Below, in pieces: positions 8,839 to 17,757 of a DNA stretch of 64,000 nt. Positions within the stretch are counted from its first letter, which is position 1; each line of letters starts with the position of its first letter. The notes under the pieces were generated by a model. It saw only the letters and a list, made by a program, of their open reading frames with translations, was not told where the DNA came from and made no database searches. The position numbers and the translations under genes are program-made. This DNA is from Anaerorhabdus furcosa (lineage in GTDB: Bacteria; Bacillota_I; Bacilli_A; Erysipelotrichales; Erysipelotrichaceae). The stretch lies in the NCBI RefSeq assembly GCF_900167375.1, contig NZ_FUWY01000008.1:31664-95663 (forward strand). Reading direction: 5' to 3'.

Positions 8839-10857
8839 TTAATCCATGGTAGAAAGAGCGTTTTCATTGATTAAAAGCACTTTCTTAATTAATCGTTCAT
8901 TTTCAATATTCGTACTTTCATCCAAAATCTCTTGGACATCTTTTCTTGTTGTTTCAATGATTTTCGTGTCTTCTACTAAATTGCCCAATAAAAAGGCAGG
9001 TAAACCACTTTGTCTTGTCCCTAGTATATCACCAGGACCCCTTAAACGTAAGTCTTCAAAGGAAATTTCAAAACCATTGTTTGATTTTACTAAAACATTT
9101 AATCGTTCCAAACTCTCTTGTTCTTTACTATCTGTAAGTAAATAACATATCCCTTGGTGTGATCCTCTTTGTACTCTACCACGCAATTGATGCAATTGAC
9201 TTAGTCCAAAGCGATGGGCATCATAGATGATCATACATGTTGCATTGACTACATTAATTCCTACTTCAATTACAGTTGTAGAAACAAGAATTTGAATTTT
9301 ATTTTTCTTAAAATCTTGCATCACTTGTTCCTTTTCATCACTACTCATTTTGCCATGAAGAATACCCACTGTGGCAATCCCTTTAAATTGCTTTTGTAAG
9401 TTTTCATAAATATCCACAACATTTCGTGCTGAAAAGTTTTCACTTTCTTCAATTGCACTACAAACTACATAAATTTGTCGTCCTTCTTGAAGTATTTCTT
9501 TTACATCACTTAAGACACTTCGAAAGCTATTCTCTTCAATAAGAACTGTCTTTACTTCTTTTCTCCCGCTTGGCATCGTTTCAATCGTAGTGACATCCAT
9601 ATCACCATATAATGTATTAGCTAATGTTCTTGGAATGGGTGTTGCACTCATCAAAAGAAAATCTACTTTATCCCCTTTATCCAATAATTTCCTTCTTTGT
9701 TCAACACCAAATCGATGTTGCTCATCTGCGACAACAAATCCCAAATCTTTAAATACTACATCTGCTTGAATTAATGAATGCGTCCCTACTAAAATATCAA
9801 TTTTACCTTCTTTTAAATTTTCTAGAATTTCTTTTTTCTTGATGGTTGGTAGCGCTGAGTATAGAACTTCAATTTTTAAATCCGTTGAACGTAACAAATC
9901 TTTCAAAGATAGATAATGTTGTTTTGCAAGGATTTCAGTTGGAGCAAGTAATGCAGCTTGTTTTTTGGAATATGAACAAGCTACCATACCTAGTGCTGCA
10001 ACAACTGTTTTACCACAACCTACATCACCTTGTATTAAGCGATACATAACATGATCACTTTGTAAGTCTTCTAAAACATCATTTACTGCTTTCACTTGGT
10101 CTTTTGTAAGAGGAAATGGCAAATGATTCGCAAGTACAAAAACATCATCAAAATTAAAGTTTTTTCCTTGTTTGTGTTCAACCTTTTCATTTTGTTTCCT
10201 TATGAGTTGAATAGCTAAATGAAACTTTAAAAACTCTTCATATTTCAAGGTACGAATCGCTAAGCTAACATCAGTTGCATTCTCAGGAAAATGTATTTTT
10301 TCATAGGCATCTTTTTTATCTAATAAACGATATCGCTCTCTATACTTTGAAGGAACATCATTTTCAATTGTGGCTTTGCTATTATCAAAACAACGTCGCA
10401 GTACATCTTGCATGTTTTTTTGTGTTAAACCATATTTCAAAGGATAAACTGGTTGAATACCCAATTGTTCATTGAGTGGCCTAAAATTATATTGAATTGC
10501 TGTTACTTTACGATTACCTTCATATTTACCAATAATTGTAATAACTTGCCCCAATTCCATTTTATTAATCCATGGACGATTAAATAAAGTAATATCAAAA
10601 ACATCATCTTCATTCTCTACTTGGAATTTTGTCATTGTACGAGATCCTTTAAATCGAATACTTTTTGGATACGTAATAACGCGTGCCTCAAAGACAACTT
10701 TATCTTTTATTTGCCAATGATCATATTCTTTTAATTCAAGTTGTTCATAACGAAAAGGATAGTACGATAGTAAATCTTCTGCATCATATAGACTCATTTG
10801 ATTTAATATTTCAATTTTTTTAGGTGGTATCTTACACGCTTTCAATGAGAGTACCAT
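8839..10857 (-). CDS. recG: ATP-dependent DNA helicase RecG
   Basis: A 672-aa superfamily 2 helicase that remodels stalled forks and branched DNA. An N-terminal wedge/OB region is followed by the helicase core with Walker A GDVGCGKT near residue 280, the DEQH box in VVADEQHRFGVEQR, SATPIPRT, and the C-terminal QLRGRVQRG and GFEISFEDLRLRGPGDILGTRQSG segments that are RecG hallmarks. The start at 10857 is preferred to ATG at 10863: AGGAGG lies only two bases before 10863 but eight before 10857. It follows the LD-carboxypeptidase gene closely and is upstream of rnc. Confidence 0.96.
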   Translation of the reverse strand: MVLSLKACKIPPKKIEILNQMSLYDAEDLLSYYPFRYEQLELKEYDHWQIKDKVVFEARVITYPKSIRFKGSRTMTKFQVENEDDVFDITLFNRPWINKMELGQVITIIGKYEGNRKVTAIQYNFRPLNEQLGIQPVYPLKYGLTQKNMQDVLRRCFDNSKATIENDVPSKYRERYRLLDKKDAYEKIHFPENATDVSLAIRTLKYEEFLKFHLAIQLIRKQNEKVEHKQGKNFNFDDVFVLANHLPFPLTKDQVKAVNDVLEDLQSDHVMYRLIQGDVGCGKTVVAALGMVACSYSKKQAALLAPTEILAKQHYLSLKDLLRSTDLKIEVLYSALPTIKKKEILENLKEGKIDILVGTHSLIQADVVFKDLGFVVADEQHRFGVEQRRKLLDKGDKVDFLLMSATPIPRTLANTLYGDMDVTTIETMPSGRKEVKTVLIEENSFRSVLSDVKEILQEGRQIYVVCSAIEESENFSARNVVDIYENLQKQFKGIATVGILHGKMSSDEKEQVMQDFKKNKIQILVSTTVIEVGINVVNATCMIIYDAHRFGLSQLHQLRGRVQRGSHQGICYLLTDSKEQESLERLNVLVKSNNGFEISFEDLRLRGPGDILGTRQSGLPAFLLGNLVEDTKIIETTRKDVQEILDESTNIENERLIKKVLLINENALSTMD

Positions 10858-10870
10858 AGCCATTACCTCC

Positions 10871-11815
10871 TTACTTTGTTAAATCATATCTTATTTTCAA
10901 TTTTTTATCTTTAACTTCAACTTTTGCAAACCCACCATTTACAAATGGCATCGTTGGTGCAACATGTCCTACTTGCACTTGATAAATCACAGGTATCTTT
11001 ACATTTAAGTCATTGATTACATCTTCTAAAGATAAACCCAATACTTCTTCATCATATCTCATTTTACCAATAAGAATCGCTTGTACGTTATCAAAATACC
11101 CTAATTGGTTTAGTTGCCATAGACAGCGCTTTAATCCAGCAACCGTATAATCAAATGCTTCCAAGTACCAAATAATCTTTGATTCCTTTTTCATGAACTG
11201 TTTGATGTTATCATATTCTGTACCCAGTAAATTCATGATGATATCCAAATTACCACCCATCATTCTACCTTCAACATTGATTTTATGTTTCTTATTTGTA
11301 CAAACAAACTCATCAGCATACTGCGCAAATTCAGTTTTCTCATTCAACAATAAATTCAGTAAGTCATAAGATGCTTCCTCTGTTTGCTGACTAAAGCATT
11401 CCAACATATTCATCGCATGGATTGATGCAAGATTACTTTTAGTCGCAAGAGGTTGAATCATACTCGTATTGTCAGAGAACCCTACAAACCATTTTGCCTT
11501 ACTTTTTTTTAGTAAATCAAAATCTATATAAGGAAGAATTTCAATCATTCTCTCTCCACCACTCACAACCCAAAGAAAATCAATCGAATCATCCAAGTAG
11601 AATTTCATAAATTCTTTCGCTCTATTTTTTGGTGTATCACTTTGCGCCTTTATAAGCTCATCTATTTTTTTGCTTTCTACTATTTTAAAACCTAAATGTT
11701 CCAATTGTGCTTTACTTATCAAGTAATCATTTAAGTACTTCTCACTACCCACTCCACATGATGGTGCGATAACTCCAATTGTTGCATTTTCATTAATTGG
11801 TTTTGGTATCCTCAT
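10871..11815 (-). CDS. LD-carboxypeptidase (peptidase family S66)
   Basis: A 314-aa cytoplasmic serine peptidase of the S66 family (LdcA/MccF-like). The N-terminal IGVIAPSCGVG and the nucleophile elbow GFSDNTSM with Ser114 are present. The expected Glu (segment WYLEAFDYT) and His (QVGHVAPTMPF) of the catalytic triad are also visible. Members cleave the L-Lys/mDAP-D-Ala bond in recycled muropeptides, or hydrolyse microcin C-like nucleotide-peptide conjugates as self-immunity; the sequence alone does not decide. It ends just before recG in the same direction and is probably co-transcribed with it. Confidence 0.9.
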   Translation of the reverse strand: MRIPKPINENATIGVIAPSCGVGSEKYLNDYLISKAQLEHLGFKIVESKKIDELIKAQSDTPKNRAKEFMKFYLDDSIDFLWVVSGGERMIEILPYIDFDLLKKSKAKWFVGFSDNTSMIQPLATKSNLASIHAMNMLECFSQQTEEASYDLLNLLLNEKTEFAQYADEFVCTNKKHKINVEGRMMGGNLDIIMNLLGTEYDNIKQFMKKESKIIWYLEAFDYTVAGLKRCLWQLNQLGYFDNVQAILIGKMRYDEEVLGLSLEDVINDLNVKIPVIYQVQVGHVAPTMPFVNGGFAKVEVKDKKLKIRYDLTK

Positions 11816-11859
11816 TTTCTACACCTCTACTGTATTATTGTAACTTACACTTATAAGAA

Positions 11860-11879
11860 AAACCATCACTAGATGGTTT
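11860..11879 (-). terminator. terminator after nucleotidyltransferase gene
   Basis: AAACCATC (11860-11867) and GATGGTTT (11872-11879) form an 8-bp stem with a 4-base loop; the minus strand continues with T-rich sequence. It closes the accessory block and separates it from ldcA-recG. Confidence 0.8.
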
Positions 11880-11893
11880 CCTGCTTAACATTA

Positions 11894-12385
11894 TTAATTA
11901 CTCGATAATTCCTCTAAGCACTTCAAATCATGGATATCTGATTCTCTTAATTCATAACCACTGTGAAATACTTTTTGTCCCTCAATACTAATACATGGTA
12001 TTTTTCTTCCTTCAAAGATAGTTTGTCCAAAATACTTTGCATCAATGTTATAAAAACCACCCTCTAAATCTGATTGTTTACATGATCCATCTTCCTCAAT
12101 AATAAATGGATGAATGTCCAAGTAACCTAATTCTGGATGATATAATTCCGCTCTAACTGGCATCCAATCTGTTTCGACTTGATACCCTACTTTTATTAGC
12201 GTATCGAGTAATCGTTCTGTTTCATTCGCATCATAATTGATGTCTATATCCCGATGATGACGAGTTTGTTTACCTACTAAAGCATCCACACCCCAGCCAC
12301 CATCTAACCAATATGTAATTTGTATTTCTTCAAAAAGATCGATTACTTTCAATAAATCTTCTTTTGTTACGATTTCTTTTTTCAT
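11894..12385 (-). CDS. lincosamide nucleotidyltransferase-like protein (Lnu/LinA type)
   Basis: A 163-aa minimal nucleotidyltransferase. TYWLDGGWGVDALVGKQTR at 24-42 followed by HHRDIDI at 43-49 gives the GG and the two metal-binding aspartates (D46, D48) of the fold. The segments WMPVRAELYHPELGYLDIHP and RKIPCISIEGQ with FHSGYELRESDIHDLKCL near the C-terminus closely resemble, from memory, the LnuA/LinA proteins that adenylylate lincomycin and clindamycin. Length also fits LnuA (about 160 aa). Whether it confers resistance cannot be told from sequence; distant relatives in this family have unknown substrates. It is the last gene of a minus-strand block of acetyltransferase genes. Confidence 0.8.
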   Translation of the reverse strand: MKKEIVTKEDLLKVIDLFEEIQITYWLDGGWGVDALVGKQTRHHRDIDINYDANETERLLDTLIKVGYQVETDWMPVRAELYHPELGYLDIHPFIIEEDGSCKQSDLEGGFYNIDAKYFGQTIFEGRKIPCISIEGQKVFHSGYELRESDIHDLKCLEELSSN

Positions 12386-12398
12386 CTTTGATTACCTC

Positions 12399-12896
12399 TT
12401 ATAATTTTATACGGGTATAGTATTCTTTATCATCTTCATGATGAATGGTTGCTCCATTATTAAGTTGCGCTTTAATACTCCCTTGATTATCTTTGTTCAC
12501 TGATAAATAAGCTTCATCAATTCCCATTTTCTTAGCTTCATTTAAAACTAGTCGCAATCCTTTTGTTGCATAACCTTTTTGTCGATAATTTGGTGATATA
12601 CCATAACCAATATGCCCCGCACCATTGATTAAAAACTCATTTAAATAATGTCTCAAATTAAATATTCCTACATAATTTTCTTCATCATCTACCAAGACAA
12701 ATACGGTATCTGGAACATAGCCTTCTGCTAAATCAATACCGAGAGATGATTTTTCTCTTTTCTTAACATATTCTTTAAATTCATCCAATGTAAATCCATA
12801 AGCAATATTCATAAATCCATTTTCATCCTTTTCAAATGAACTTTGAAGTGCATATGCTTTTTCAAGGTTAGCTTCCCATAATTTTATTAATTTCAT
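12399..12896 (-). CDS. GNAT family N-acetyltransferase
   Basis: A 165-aa acetyl-CoA-dependent acetyltransferase. The acetyl-CoA-binding motif A region appears as IGYGISPNYRQKGYATKGL (about 96-114), followed by LSVNKDNQGSIKAQLNNGA, the typical motif B with Asn before the last helix. Small-molecule or protein substrate unknown. It lies 13 bp upstream of the Lnu-like gene and 9 bp after another GNAT gene, so the block is co-transcribed. Confidence 0.88.
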   Translation of the reverse strand: MKLIKLWEANLEKAYALQSSFEKDENGFMNIAYGFTLDEFKEYVKKREKSSLGIDLAEGYVPDTVFVLVDDEENYVGIFNLRHYLNEFLINGAGHIGYGISPNYRQKGYATKGLRLVLNEAKKMGIDEAYLSVNKDNQGSIKAQLNNGATIHHEDDKEYYTRIKL

Positions 12897-12905
12897 TTTC
12901 TTCCC

Positions 12906-13367
12906 TCATTTTCTAATCATTCGAACAAATGTACCAATACCTACATACGTTTCTTGTATTATTTCATCACCATCAATTTCAAACCCTACTTTTTTATAAC
13001 AATGAATGGCTCGTTTATTCCAATTTCTGACTTCTAAATACAGTGGTTTATTGGGATATAATTCATTGGCTTGCAGTATTGCCATTTTCATAAGTTCTTG
13101 TCCATACCCCTTATTACAAAGAGTTGGATTGACTCCAATTCCCATAAAAACCTCAGTGTCTTCTTCACAAATATTAGTAAAGCCAACTAAGCCCTCCTCA
13201 TTACGATAAGTCCTATACTTACTTCGTAAATTTGGGTTAAAGAATATTTTCTGTTCTTTTTTCATTTCTTCATAAGAGGGAAAATTATACATTGCATATT
13301 CACCCTCATATTTCCAATTACATATTTCTATTTTATCTTGATCGCTCAAGTTTGTTACTTTCAACAT
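12906..13367 (-). CDS. GNAT family N-acetyltransferase
   Basis: A 153-aa GNAT protein with the motif A segment GIGVNPTLCNKGYGQELMKMAI and motif B LEVRNWNKRAIHCYKKVGFE, which resembles RimI-like and antibiotic-type acetyltransferases. Substrate unknown. A ribosome binding site (AGGAGAT) lies upstream of the ATG at 13367. First gene of the tight three-gene set with the second GNAT and the Lnu-like gene. Confidence 0.88.
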   Translation of the reverse strand: MLKVTNLSDQDKIEICNWKYEGEYAMYNFPSYEEMKKEQKIFFNPNLRSKYRTYRNEEGLVGFTNICEEDTEVFMGIGVNPTLCNKGYGQELMKMAILQANELYPNKPLYLEVRNWNKRAIHCYKKVGFEIDGDEIIQETYVGIGTFVRMIRK

Positions 13368-13484
13368 GTGTTATCTCCTTTTCATCTATACAAAAATGAT
13401 TTTTAATTTATAAAAAACAAGTTAACCTTTATATCTTTTTCATTATGTCACATACTCAATATCTCTATTTAGATGCTATAAAAA

Positions 13485-13940
13485 CTATTTTCTTAATTTC
13501 ATCTCATTATTCAAAAGTTCAAAACCTAAACGCTGATATAAAGAGATTGCTTTTTCCTCTGCAGTTAAATATAAATTTGTAACACCCTTACTTTCTGATA
13601 ACCTTATTAACCCTTCAATTAGCTCTTTCATGATTCCTTGCCCACGAAATTCAGGAATCGTATAAATGCTATAAAGTTTACCTAATCGCCCTGTTGGACA
13701 AAATTCATCAGGTAATACTTCAAAAACACAAATTAAGCCCTTGGCAATAATCTTACCTTCTATTTCTGCAACTAAACCAAAACAGCTACCATCATAAAAG
13801 TGTTTTTTAAAATAAGCATCAATATTTATCCTTATATCACTTGGTAGTGGCGTAACCGCAATTTCTGTCAAAAAATCAATTCTTAAATCTATTATTTGAT
13901 TTAAATCTTTAGCCGTTATTTCCCTTAATGTATACTTCAT
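13485..13940 (-). CDS. GNAT family N-acetyltransferase
   Basis: A 151-aa GNAT protein starting MKYTLREITAKDL. Motif A is YTIPEFRGQGIMKELIEGL and motif B YLTAEEKAISLYQRLGFE. The frame is open from 13958, but GGAGGTGA at 13946-13953 points to the ATG at 13940. It forms a pair with the 68-codon gene upstream. Substrate unknown. Confidence 0.87.
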   Translation of the reverse strand: MKYTLREITAKDLNQIIDLRIDFLTEIAVTPLPSDIRINIDAYFKKHFYDGSCFGLVAEIEGKIIAKGLICVFEVLPDEFCPTGRLGKLYSIYTIPEFRGQGIMKELIEGLIRLSESKGVTNLYLTAEEKAISLYQRLGFELLNNEMKLRK

Positions 13941-13964
13941 GAAAATCACCTCCACCATTTATTT

Positions 13965-14171
13965 TTAAATTTTTTTATTGAATTCTACTGTTTTATTTTT
14001 CATTGAAATTTTCCCAACTTCATATCCATAATCTACTAATTCTTTCTTCGCATTGAGAAAGGCATGATCAATTGGAAATGATAAAATGTTTTGAATATCA
14101 TCAAAGCTCAAAACTAATTTTTCATTGCAATTTTCTTTTATATAGTTCCACAACTCATTATATTTTCCCAT
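13965..14171 (-). CDS. small protein of unknown function (68 aa)
   Basis: A 68-aa cytoplasmic protein, MGKYNELWNYIKENC..., with an alpha-helical N-terminal half (LSFDDIQNILSFPID) and a short basic C-terminus. A GAGGTGATAAC ribosome binding site precedes the ATG. I recall small Firmicute proteins with the same KY-xLxxYL ... LTFxEIExILGxPLP layout, but I do not know a function. Twenty-four bases before the GNAT gene, so probably co-expressed. Confidence 0.7.
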   Translation of the reverse strand: MGKYNELWNYIKENCNEKLVLSFDDIQNILSFPIDHAFLNAKKELVDYGYEVGKISMKNKTVEFNKKI

Positions 14172-14261
14172 GTTATCACCTCTAATTATCTTTCTTTAAT
14201 CTATTAGAAAAATTGTATCATGTTTTAAAGTGATAGAATATTAAATTTTAGAAAAGAAAAA

Positions 14262-14282
14262 CCTTAGCAAATTTTGCTAAGG
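14262..14282 (-). terminator. terminator after fakA
   Basis: CCTTAGCAA (14262-14270) and TTGCTAAGG (14274-14282) form a 9-bp perfect stem, followed on the minus strand by GTTTTTCTTTTC. It ends the yloU-fakA unit three bases after the fakA stop. Confidence 0.88.
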
Positions 14283-14284
14283 CT

Positions 14285-15919
14285 CTATTCAACACCAATA
14301 ATGAAACTATAAACTGGTTGATTTCCTTTTTGAGTATCTACTTCAACATCAAATGTTGATGCAATATAATCTTCTACTTGACTTACTTCATCATCGCTCA
14401 CATCTTCACCAACTAGTAATGTGATAATCTCACTATCACCATCAATCATTTTATCAAGTAATCTAAATGTAGATTCAAGTTTATCTTTTGTTGCGATAAC
14501 AATATCCTTTTCAAAGATTCCCATGTAATCTCCTTCAGAAATTGCTAATCCTTCAAATGTTGTATCCTTAATTGCATAGGTAACTTGACCTGTTTTCACA
14601 TGAGCAATTGCAGCTTCCATTTCAGCAAGATTGTCTTCAATTTCTGTTTCAGGATTGAACATAATACATGCAGATAATCCTTGAGGAATTGATTTTGTAG
14701 CAAGTACATGAATATTTTCATTTTCTAACACATCTTTTGCTTGTTGTGCTGCTAAGATAATATTTGAGTTATTTGGTAAGATGAAAATATGTTCTGCATT
14801 CAATTCTCTAATTGCGGCAACAAAATCTTCTGTTGAAGGATTCATTGTTTGTCCACCAGAAATTACTTTATCAACACGATATTCTTCAAATAGTGCTTTT
14901 AATCCATCACCTGCAGCAACTGCAATAATTGCATATTTCTTCTTTTCATTAGAAACTGGAGCTTTTGCTGGTGACTCAGCACCTTGTGTAATTGTGTTGT
15001 GTTGTTCTTGCATATTTTCAATTTTCAACTTAACAAATTCACCATAACGTTGTGCTAAATTCAATGCATCTCCTGGTGTTAATGTATGCACATGAACTTT
15101 AACAATTTCTTCATCTTGAACAACCACAATTGACTCACCAAGTTGTGCTAATGATTTTCTTAATTTTTCTTCTTTAAATGTTTTTAAACTTTCATTATTT
15201 AAACGAACAATAAATTCCGTGCAATAGCCAAAACCTTCGTTTTCCATTTCCATTGCAGCTGTATTTTGAACAGTACCTGTTTCTTCACTTGCAGCAATTG
15301 GATTACCTTCTAGTGCTGCTTTAAAACCTTCAAGTACAAGCAATAATCCTGCTCCACCACTATCAACAACACCCACCTCTTTTAATACAGGTAATAATTC
15401 TGGTGTTGAATCCAATGATTTTTTAGCTTCATTGCATAAAACAGTTAAGTATTCTAGAGGAGTACTTTCTGGATTCTCGTTTGCATATATTTGAGCCATT
15501 TCACTACTTTCGCGAATAACAGTTAAAATTGTACCTTCAACTGGACGCATAACCGCTTTATATGCAACACGACTTCCATTCATAAATGCTTCTGCAAGAT
15601 CAATTGCAGTTACTTCTTGTTTAGAATCAATTCCTTGATAGAAACCTCTAAAGATTTGAGATAAGATTACCCCCGAGTTACCACGAGCACCCATTAATAA
15701 TCCCTTTGATAGTGTTTTAGCGACAACTGATAAATCATCATTACCAGCTTGCATTACCTCTTTTACCCCATTAGTAAAGGTCATCGACATGTTTGTTCCA
15801 GTATCTCCATCAGGTACAGGAAATACATTCAGCGCATCAATTTCAGCGTGCTTATTGTTTAAATTGTTGGCTCCACTTTGAAGCATGTCTTTCAACATTA
15901 TTCCGTTAATTGTATTCAT
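14285..15919 (-). CDS. fakA: fatty acid kinase subunit A / DAK2-domain protein (YloV type)
   Basis: A 544-aa cytoplasmic protein with an N-terminal DhaL-like ATP-binding kinase domain (residues about 1-200; NVFPVPDGDTGTNMSMT at 31-47 and MGARGNSGVILSQIFRGF) and a C-terminal FakA domain (about 210-544). FakA phosphorylates fatty acids delivered by a FakB carrier, feeding exogenous fatty acids to PlsX/PlsY. It has an ACGGAGGAC ribosome binding site and sits 11 bp after the Asp23/Gls24 gene, the conserved yloU-yloV order of Firmicutes. No fakB or plsX is in the window. Confidence 0.93.
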   Translation of the reverse strand: MNTINGIMLKDMLQSGANNLNNKHAEIDALNVFPVPDGDTGTNMSMTFTNGVKEVMQAGNDDLSVVAKTLSKGLLMGARGNSGVILSQIFRGFYQGIDSKQEVTAIDLAEAFMNGSRVAYKAVMRPVEGTILTVIRESSEMAQIYANENPESTPLEYLTVLCNEAKKSLDSTPELLPVLKEVGVVDSGGAGLLLVLEGFKAALEGNPIAASEETGTVQNTAAMEMENEGFGYCTEFIVRLNNESLKTFKEEKLRKSLAQLGESIVVVQDEEIVKVHVHTLTPGDALNLAQRYGEFVKLKIENMQEQHNTITQGAESPAKAPVSNEKKKYAIIAVAAGDGLKALFEEYRVDKVISGGQTMNPSTEDFVAAIRELNAEHIFILPNNSNIILAAQQAKDVLENENIHVLATKSIPQGLSACIMFNPETEIEDNLAEMEAAIAHVKTGQVTYAIKDTTFEGLAISEGDYMGIFEKDIVIATKDKLESTFRLLDKMIDGDSEIITLLVGEDVSDDEVSQVEDYIASTFDVEVDTQKGNQPVYSFIIGVE

Positions 15920-15930
15920 GCTGTCCTCCG

Positions 15931-16290
15931 TTAGCCTATTACACGTACACCTTGAACATAGACATTTACAGCACTTAGCTCTAATTGAAGTGTCTTTTCA
16001 AGAACATATTTCACTTTCTTTTGTACTTCAGACACGACTTCCGATATTTTAACACCGTATCCTAATATTACATATACATCTAATTCCAATCCATTGTCCG
16101 TCTTACGCACAACGATTCCCTTAGAGAAATTTTCAATCTTTAATAATTCAGCCCAACCATCACGTAGGAACTTTCTCGAAGCCATTCCAACGACTCCATA
16201 ACATTCCGTAACAACTCCACCTGTTAGTGAAGCAATTGCTTCTTCAGAAATATTAATATTCCCAAGATTTGTTACCTTTTCAATAGACAT
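15931..16290 (-). CDS. Asp23/Gls24 family envelope-stress protein (YloU type)
   Basis: A 119-aa small protein of the Asp23/Gls24 family: NINISEEAIASLTGGVVTECYGVVGMAS at the start and LELDVYVILGYGVKISEV in the middle. No signal peptide. Members associate with the membrane or with fatty-acid metabolism; the gene is nearly always next to fakA in Firmicutes, as here. Ribosome binding site TAGGAGGAG. Confidence 0.92.
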   Translation of the reverse strand: MSIEKVTNLGNINISEEAIASLTGGVVTECYGVVGMASRKFLRDGWAELLKIENFSKGIVVRKTDNGLELDVYVILGYGVKISEVVSEVQKKVKYVLEKTLQLELSAVNVYVQGVRVIG

Positions 16291-16314
16291 AGTATCTCCT
16301 CCTAGCCTTACAAT

Positions 16315-16342
16315 ATTATACCAAAAACCTACTAATTATCAA
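16315..16342 (-). promoter_or_regulatory. promoter of yloU-fakA
   Basis: Minus strand TTGATA (16337-16342), 16 bp, TATAAT (16315-16320), 25 bp before the start of the Asp23-family gene. Close to the vegetative sigma consensus. Confidence 0.75.
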
Positions 16343-16443
16343 ATTTTACGCTAGTTTTTTGTATATTTTTCGCTACTTTTTGACTATTTAACATATTTTA
16401 TACAAATTTAATTCTTTTCTAACATCTAGTTATAAGTAATATT

Positions 16444-16905
16444 TCACTTTTTATTTGCTTCTTTGATTTCTTTCATAATCTGTTTTGTTACTTCAATTAC
16501 ATATTTTGTGTCTTTATTTACAAAGACATAAATATAGGCAAACAGGATTGCGATAACCAATACAATTTCAAGAATACACATAAAAATACCCAGTGAATTC
16601 AACCTATTTAAATATGTTGTAAAAATTACAATTACCCCAACTGCACCAATTGAATTCATAATCAAAAAGAAAATCATGAATGTTTTATAACCTGTACTTA
16701 GAGCTAAAATTGCAAGTGTTCGCATTAATATCGAATACATTAATTGCAAGCTCATTGGAATTTTACCTAATATTATTGATAAACCATAAAATAGTACTAA
16801 AATGATTAATAACCCTATTTGTATGTGTTTAATCACCTTTAATCCTTTTTGAAATAAAACATCATCTTTAATCTCTGGTTTTACCTTTGCAAGTGAATTA
16901 AACAT
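16444..16905 (-). CDS. multi-pass membrane protein, paralogue of upstream gene
   Basis: A membrane protein of about 153 aa with four predicted transmembrane segments. The start at 16905 is chosen for its GAGGAGGAAA site; the frame stays open to 16959 inside the preceding gene. Its N-terminus (VKPEIKDDVLFQKGLKVIKHIQIGLLIILVLFY) has the same plan as that of the preceding gene (YPVLLTDQQYQRGKKTIYLVQIILLLLTIGY), so the two are probably distant paralogues. It overlaps that gene by eight bases. Function unknown; co-transcription with murG-murB-ftsQ hints at an envelope role. Confidence 0.8.
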   Translation of the reverse strand: MFNSLAKVKPEIKDDVLFQKGLKVIKHIQIGLLIILVLFYGLSIILGKIPMSLQLMYSILMRTLAILALSTGYKTFMIFFLIMNSIGAVGVIVIFTTYLNRLNSLGIFMCILEIVLVIAILFAYIYVFVNKDTKYVIEVTKQIMKEIKEANKK

Positions 16906-17755
16906 TGATAATTTCCTCCTCTTTTCTAATTTCATAGATAGATAATTTTGAAATATCAAAGTGTTTTAATGGATCCATAAATCGAAAGAATTTCTTTATT
17001 AAAATTTCTATTCCTAAACAAATGAAGTATAGAATATACAAGGCTATTACACCCGTAAATCCATATGTCATTGCTTCAGATAATGGTGTTAACACAACAA
17101 TTATTGCAACGATAATTAAGCAAAACAAAATCATAATCACTCTTTTAAATAATTTGGTTTGCGGTGACTTTAAAAAATAAATTATGTTTGCAACAGCTAC
17201 TCCAACTAGAATAATTGCTGAAAATGGATTCATCGATAATGCATAAAAGAAACACGGAATATAGAGTAACGATATAATAATCAAAGAAATTGGATATTTT
17301 GGCATACTTATTCTATTTGCATCTCTTTTTGTATACTCAATCGTTTTATCTATATAAGACACATCACGATGAATTAGTAAAAAGAAACATAGCAAACAAT
17401 AAAATGCCATCAAAATTATTTCATAAATATATATTTGATAAAATGGTGTTCCTTTTACTGCATTATAAATATCATAATACTGAAAATTTAATACAAAAAT
17501 AATAACATTAAAAACAAGAACACCCACCATTACACTTCTTTTTCCTGTAAATAAAAGCGCAATGTATATCAAGCGTAAAGCTAAAGAAGTATAGGTTGTA
17601 TACAAAACAAATATATTTAAGTACTTGGAAAGATAAACACAATATCCGATTGTTAATAACAGTAAAATAATTTGTACTAAATAGATTGTTTTCTTACCTC
17701 TTTGATATTGCTGATCTGTCAGCAAAACTGGATAGTTCTTGATTAGTTTATTCAT
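16898..17755 (-). CDS. multi-pass membrane protein of unknown function
   Basis: A 285-aa integral membrane protein with about eight hydrophobic segments and short loops. Not recognised. It begins two bases after the ftsQ stop, using GGGGAATAAGT as ribosome binding site, so it is translationally coupled to the cell-wall/division operon. It is followed by a shorter relative. Confidence 0.8.
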   Translation of the reverse strand: MNKLIKNYPVLLTDQQYQRGKKTIYLVQIILLLLTIGYCVYLSKYLNIFVLYTTYTSLALRLIYIALLFTGKRSVMVGVLVFNVIIFVLNFQYYDIYNAVKGTPFYQIYIYEIILMAFYCLLCFFLLIHRDVSYIDKTIEYTKRDANRISMPKYPISLIIISLLYIPCFFYALSMNPFSAIILVGVAVANIIYFLKSPQTKLFKRVIMILFCLIIVAIIVVLTPLSEAMTYGFTGVIALYILYFICLGIEILIKKFFRFMDPLKHFDISKLSIYEIRKEEEIINV

Positions 17756-17757
17756 AC

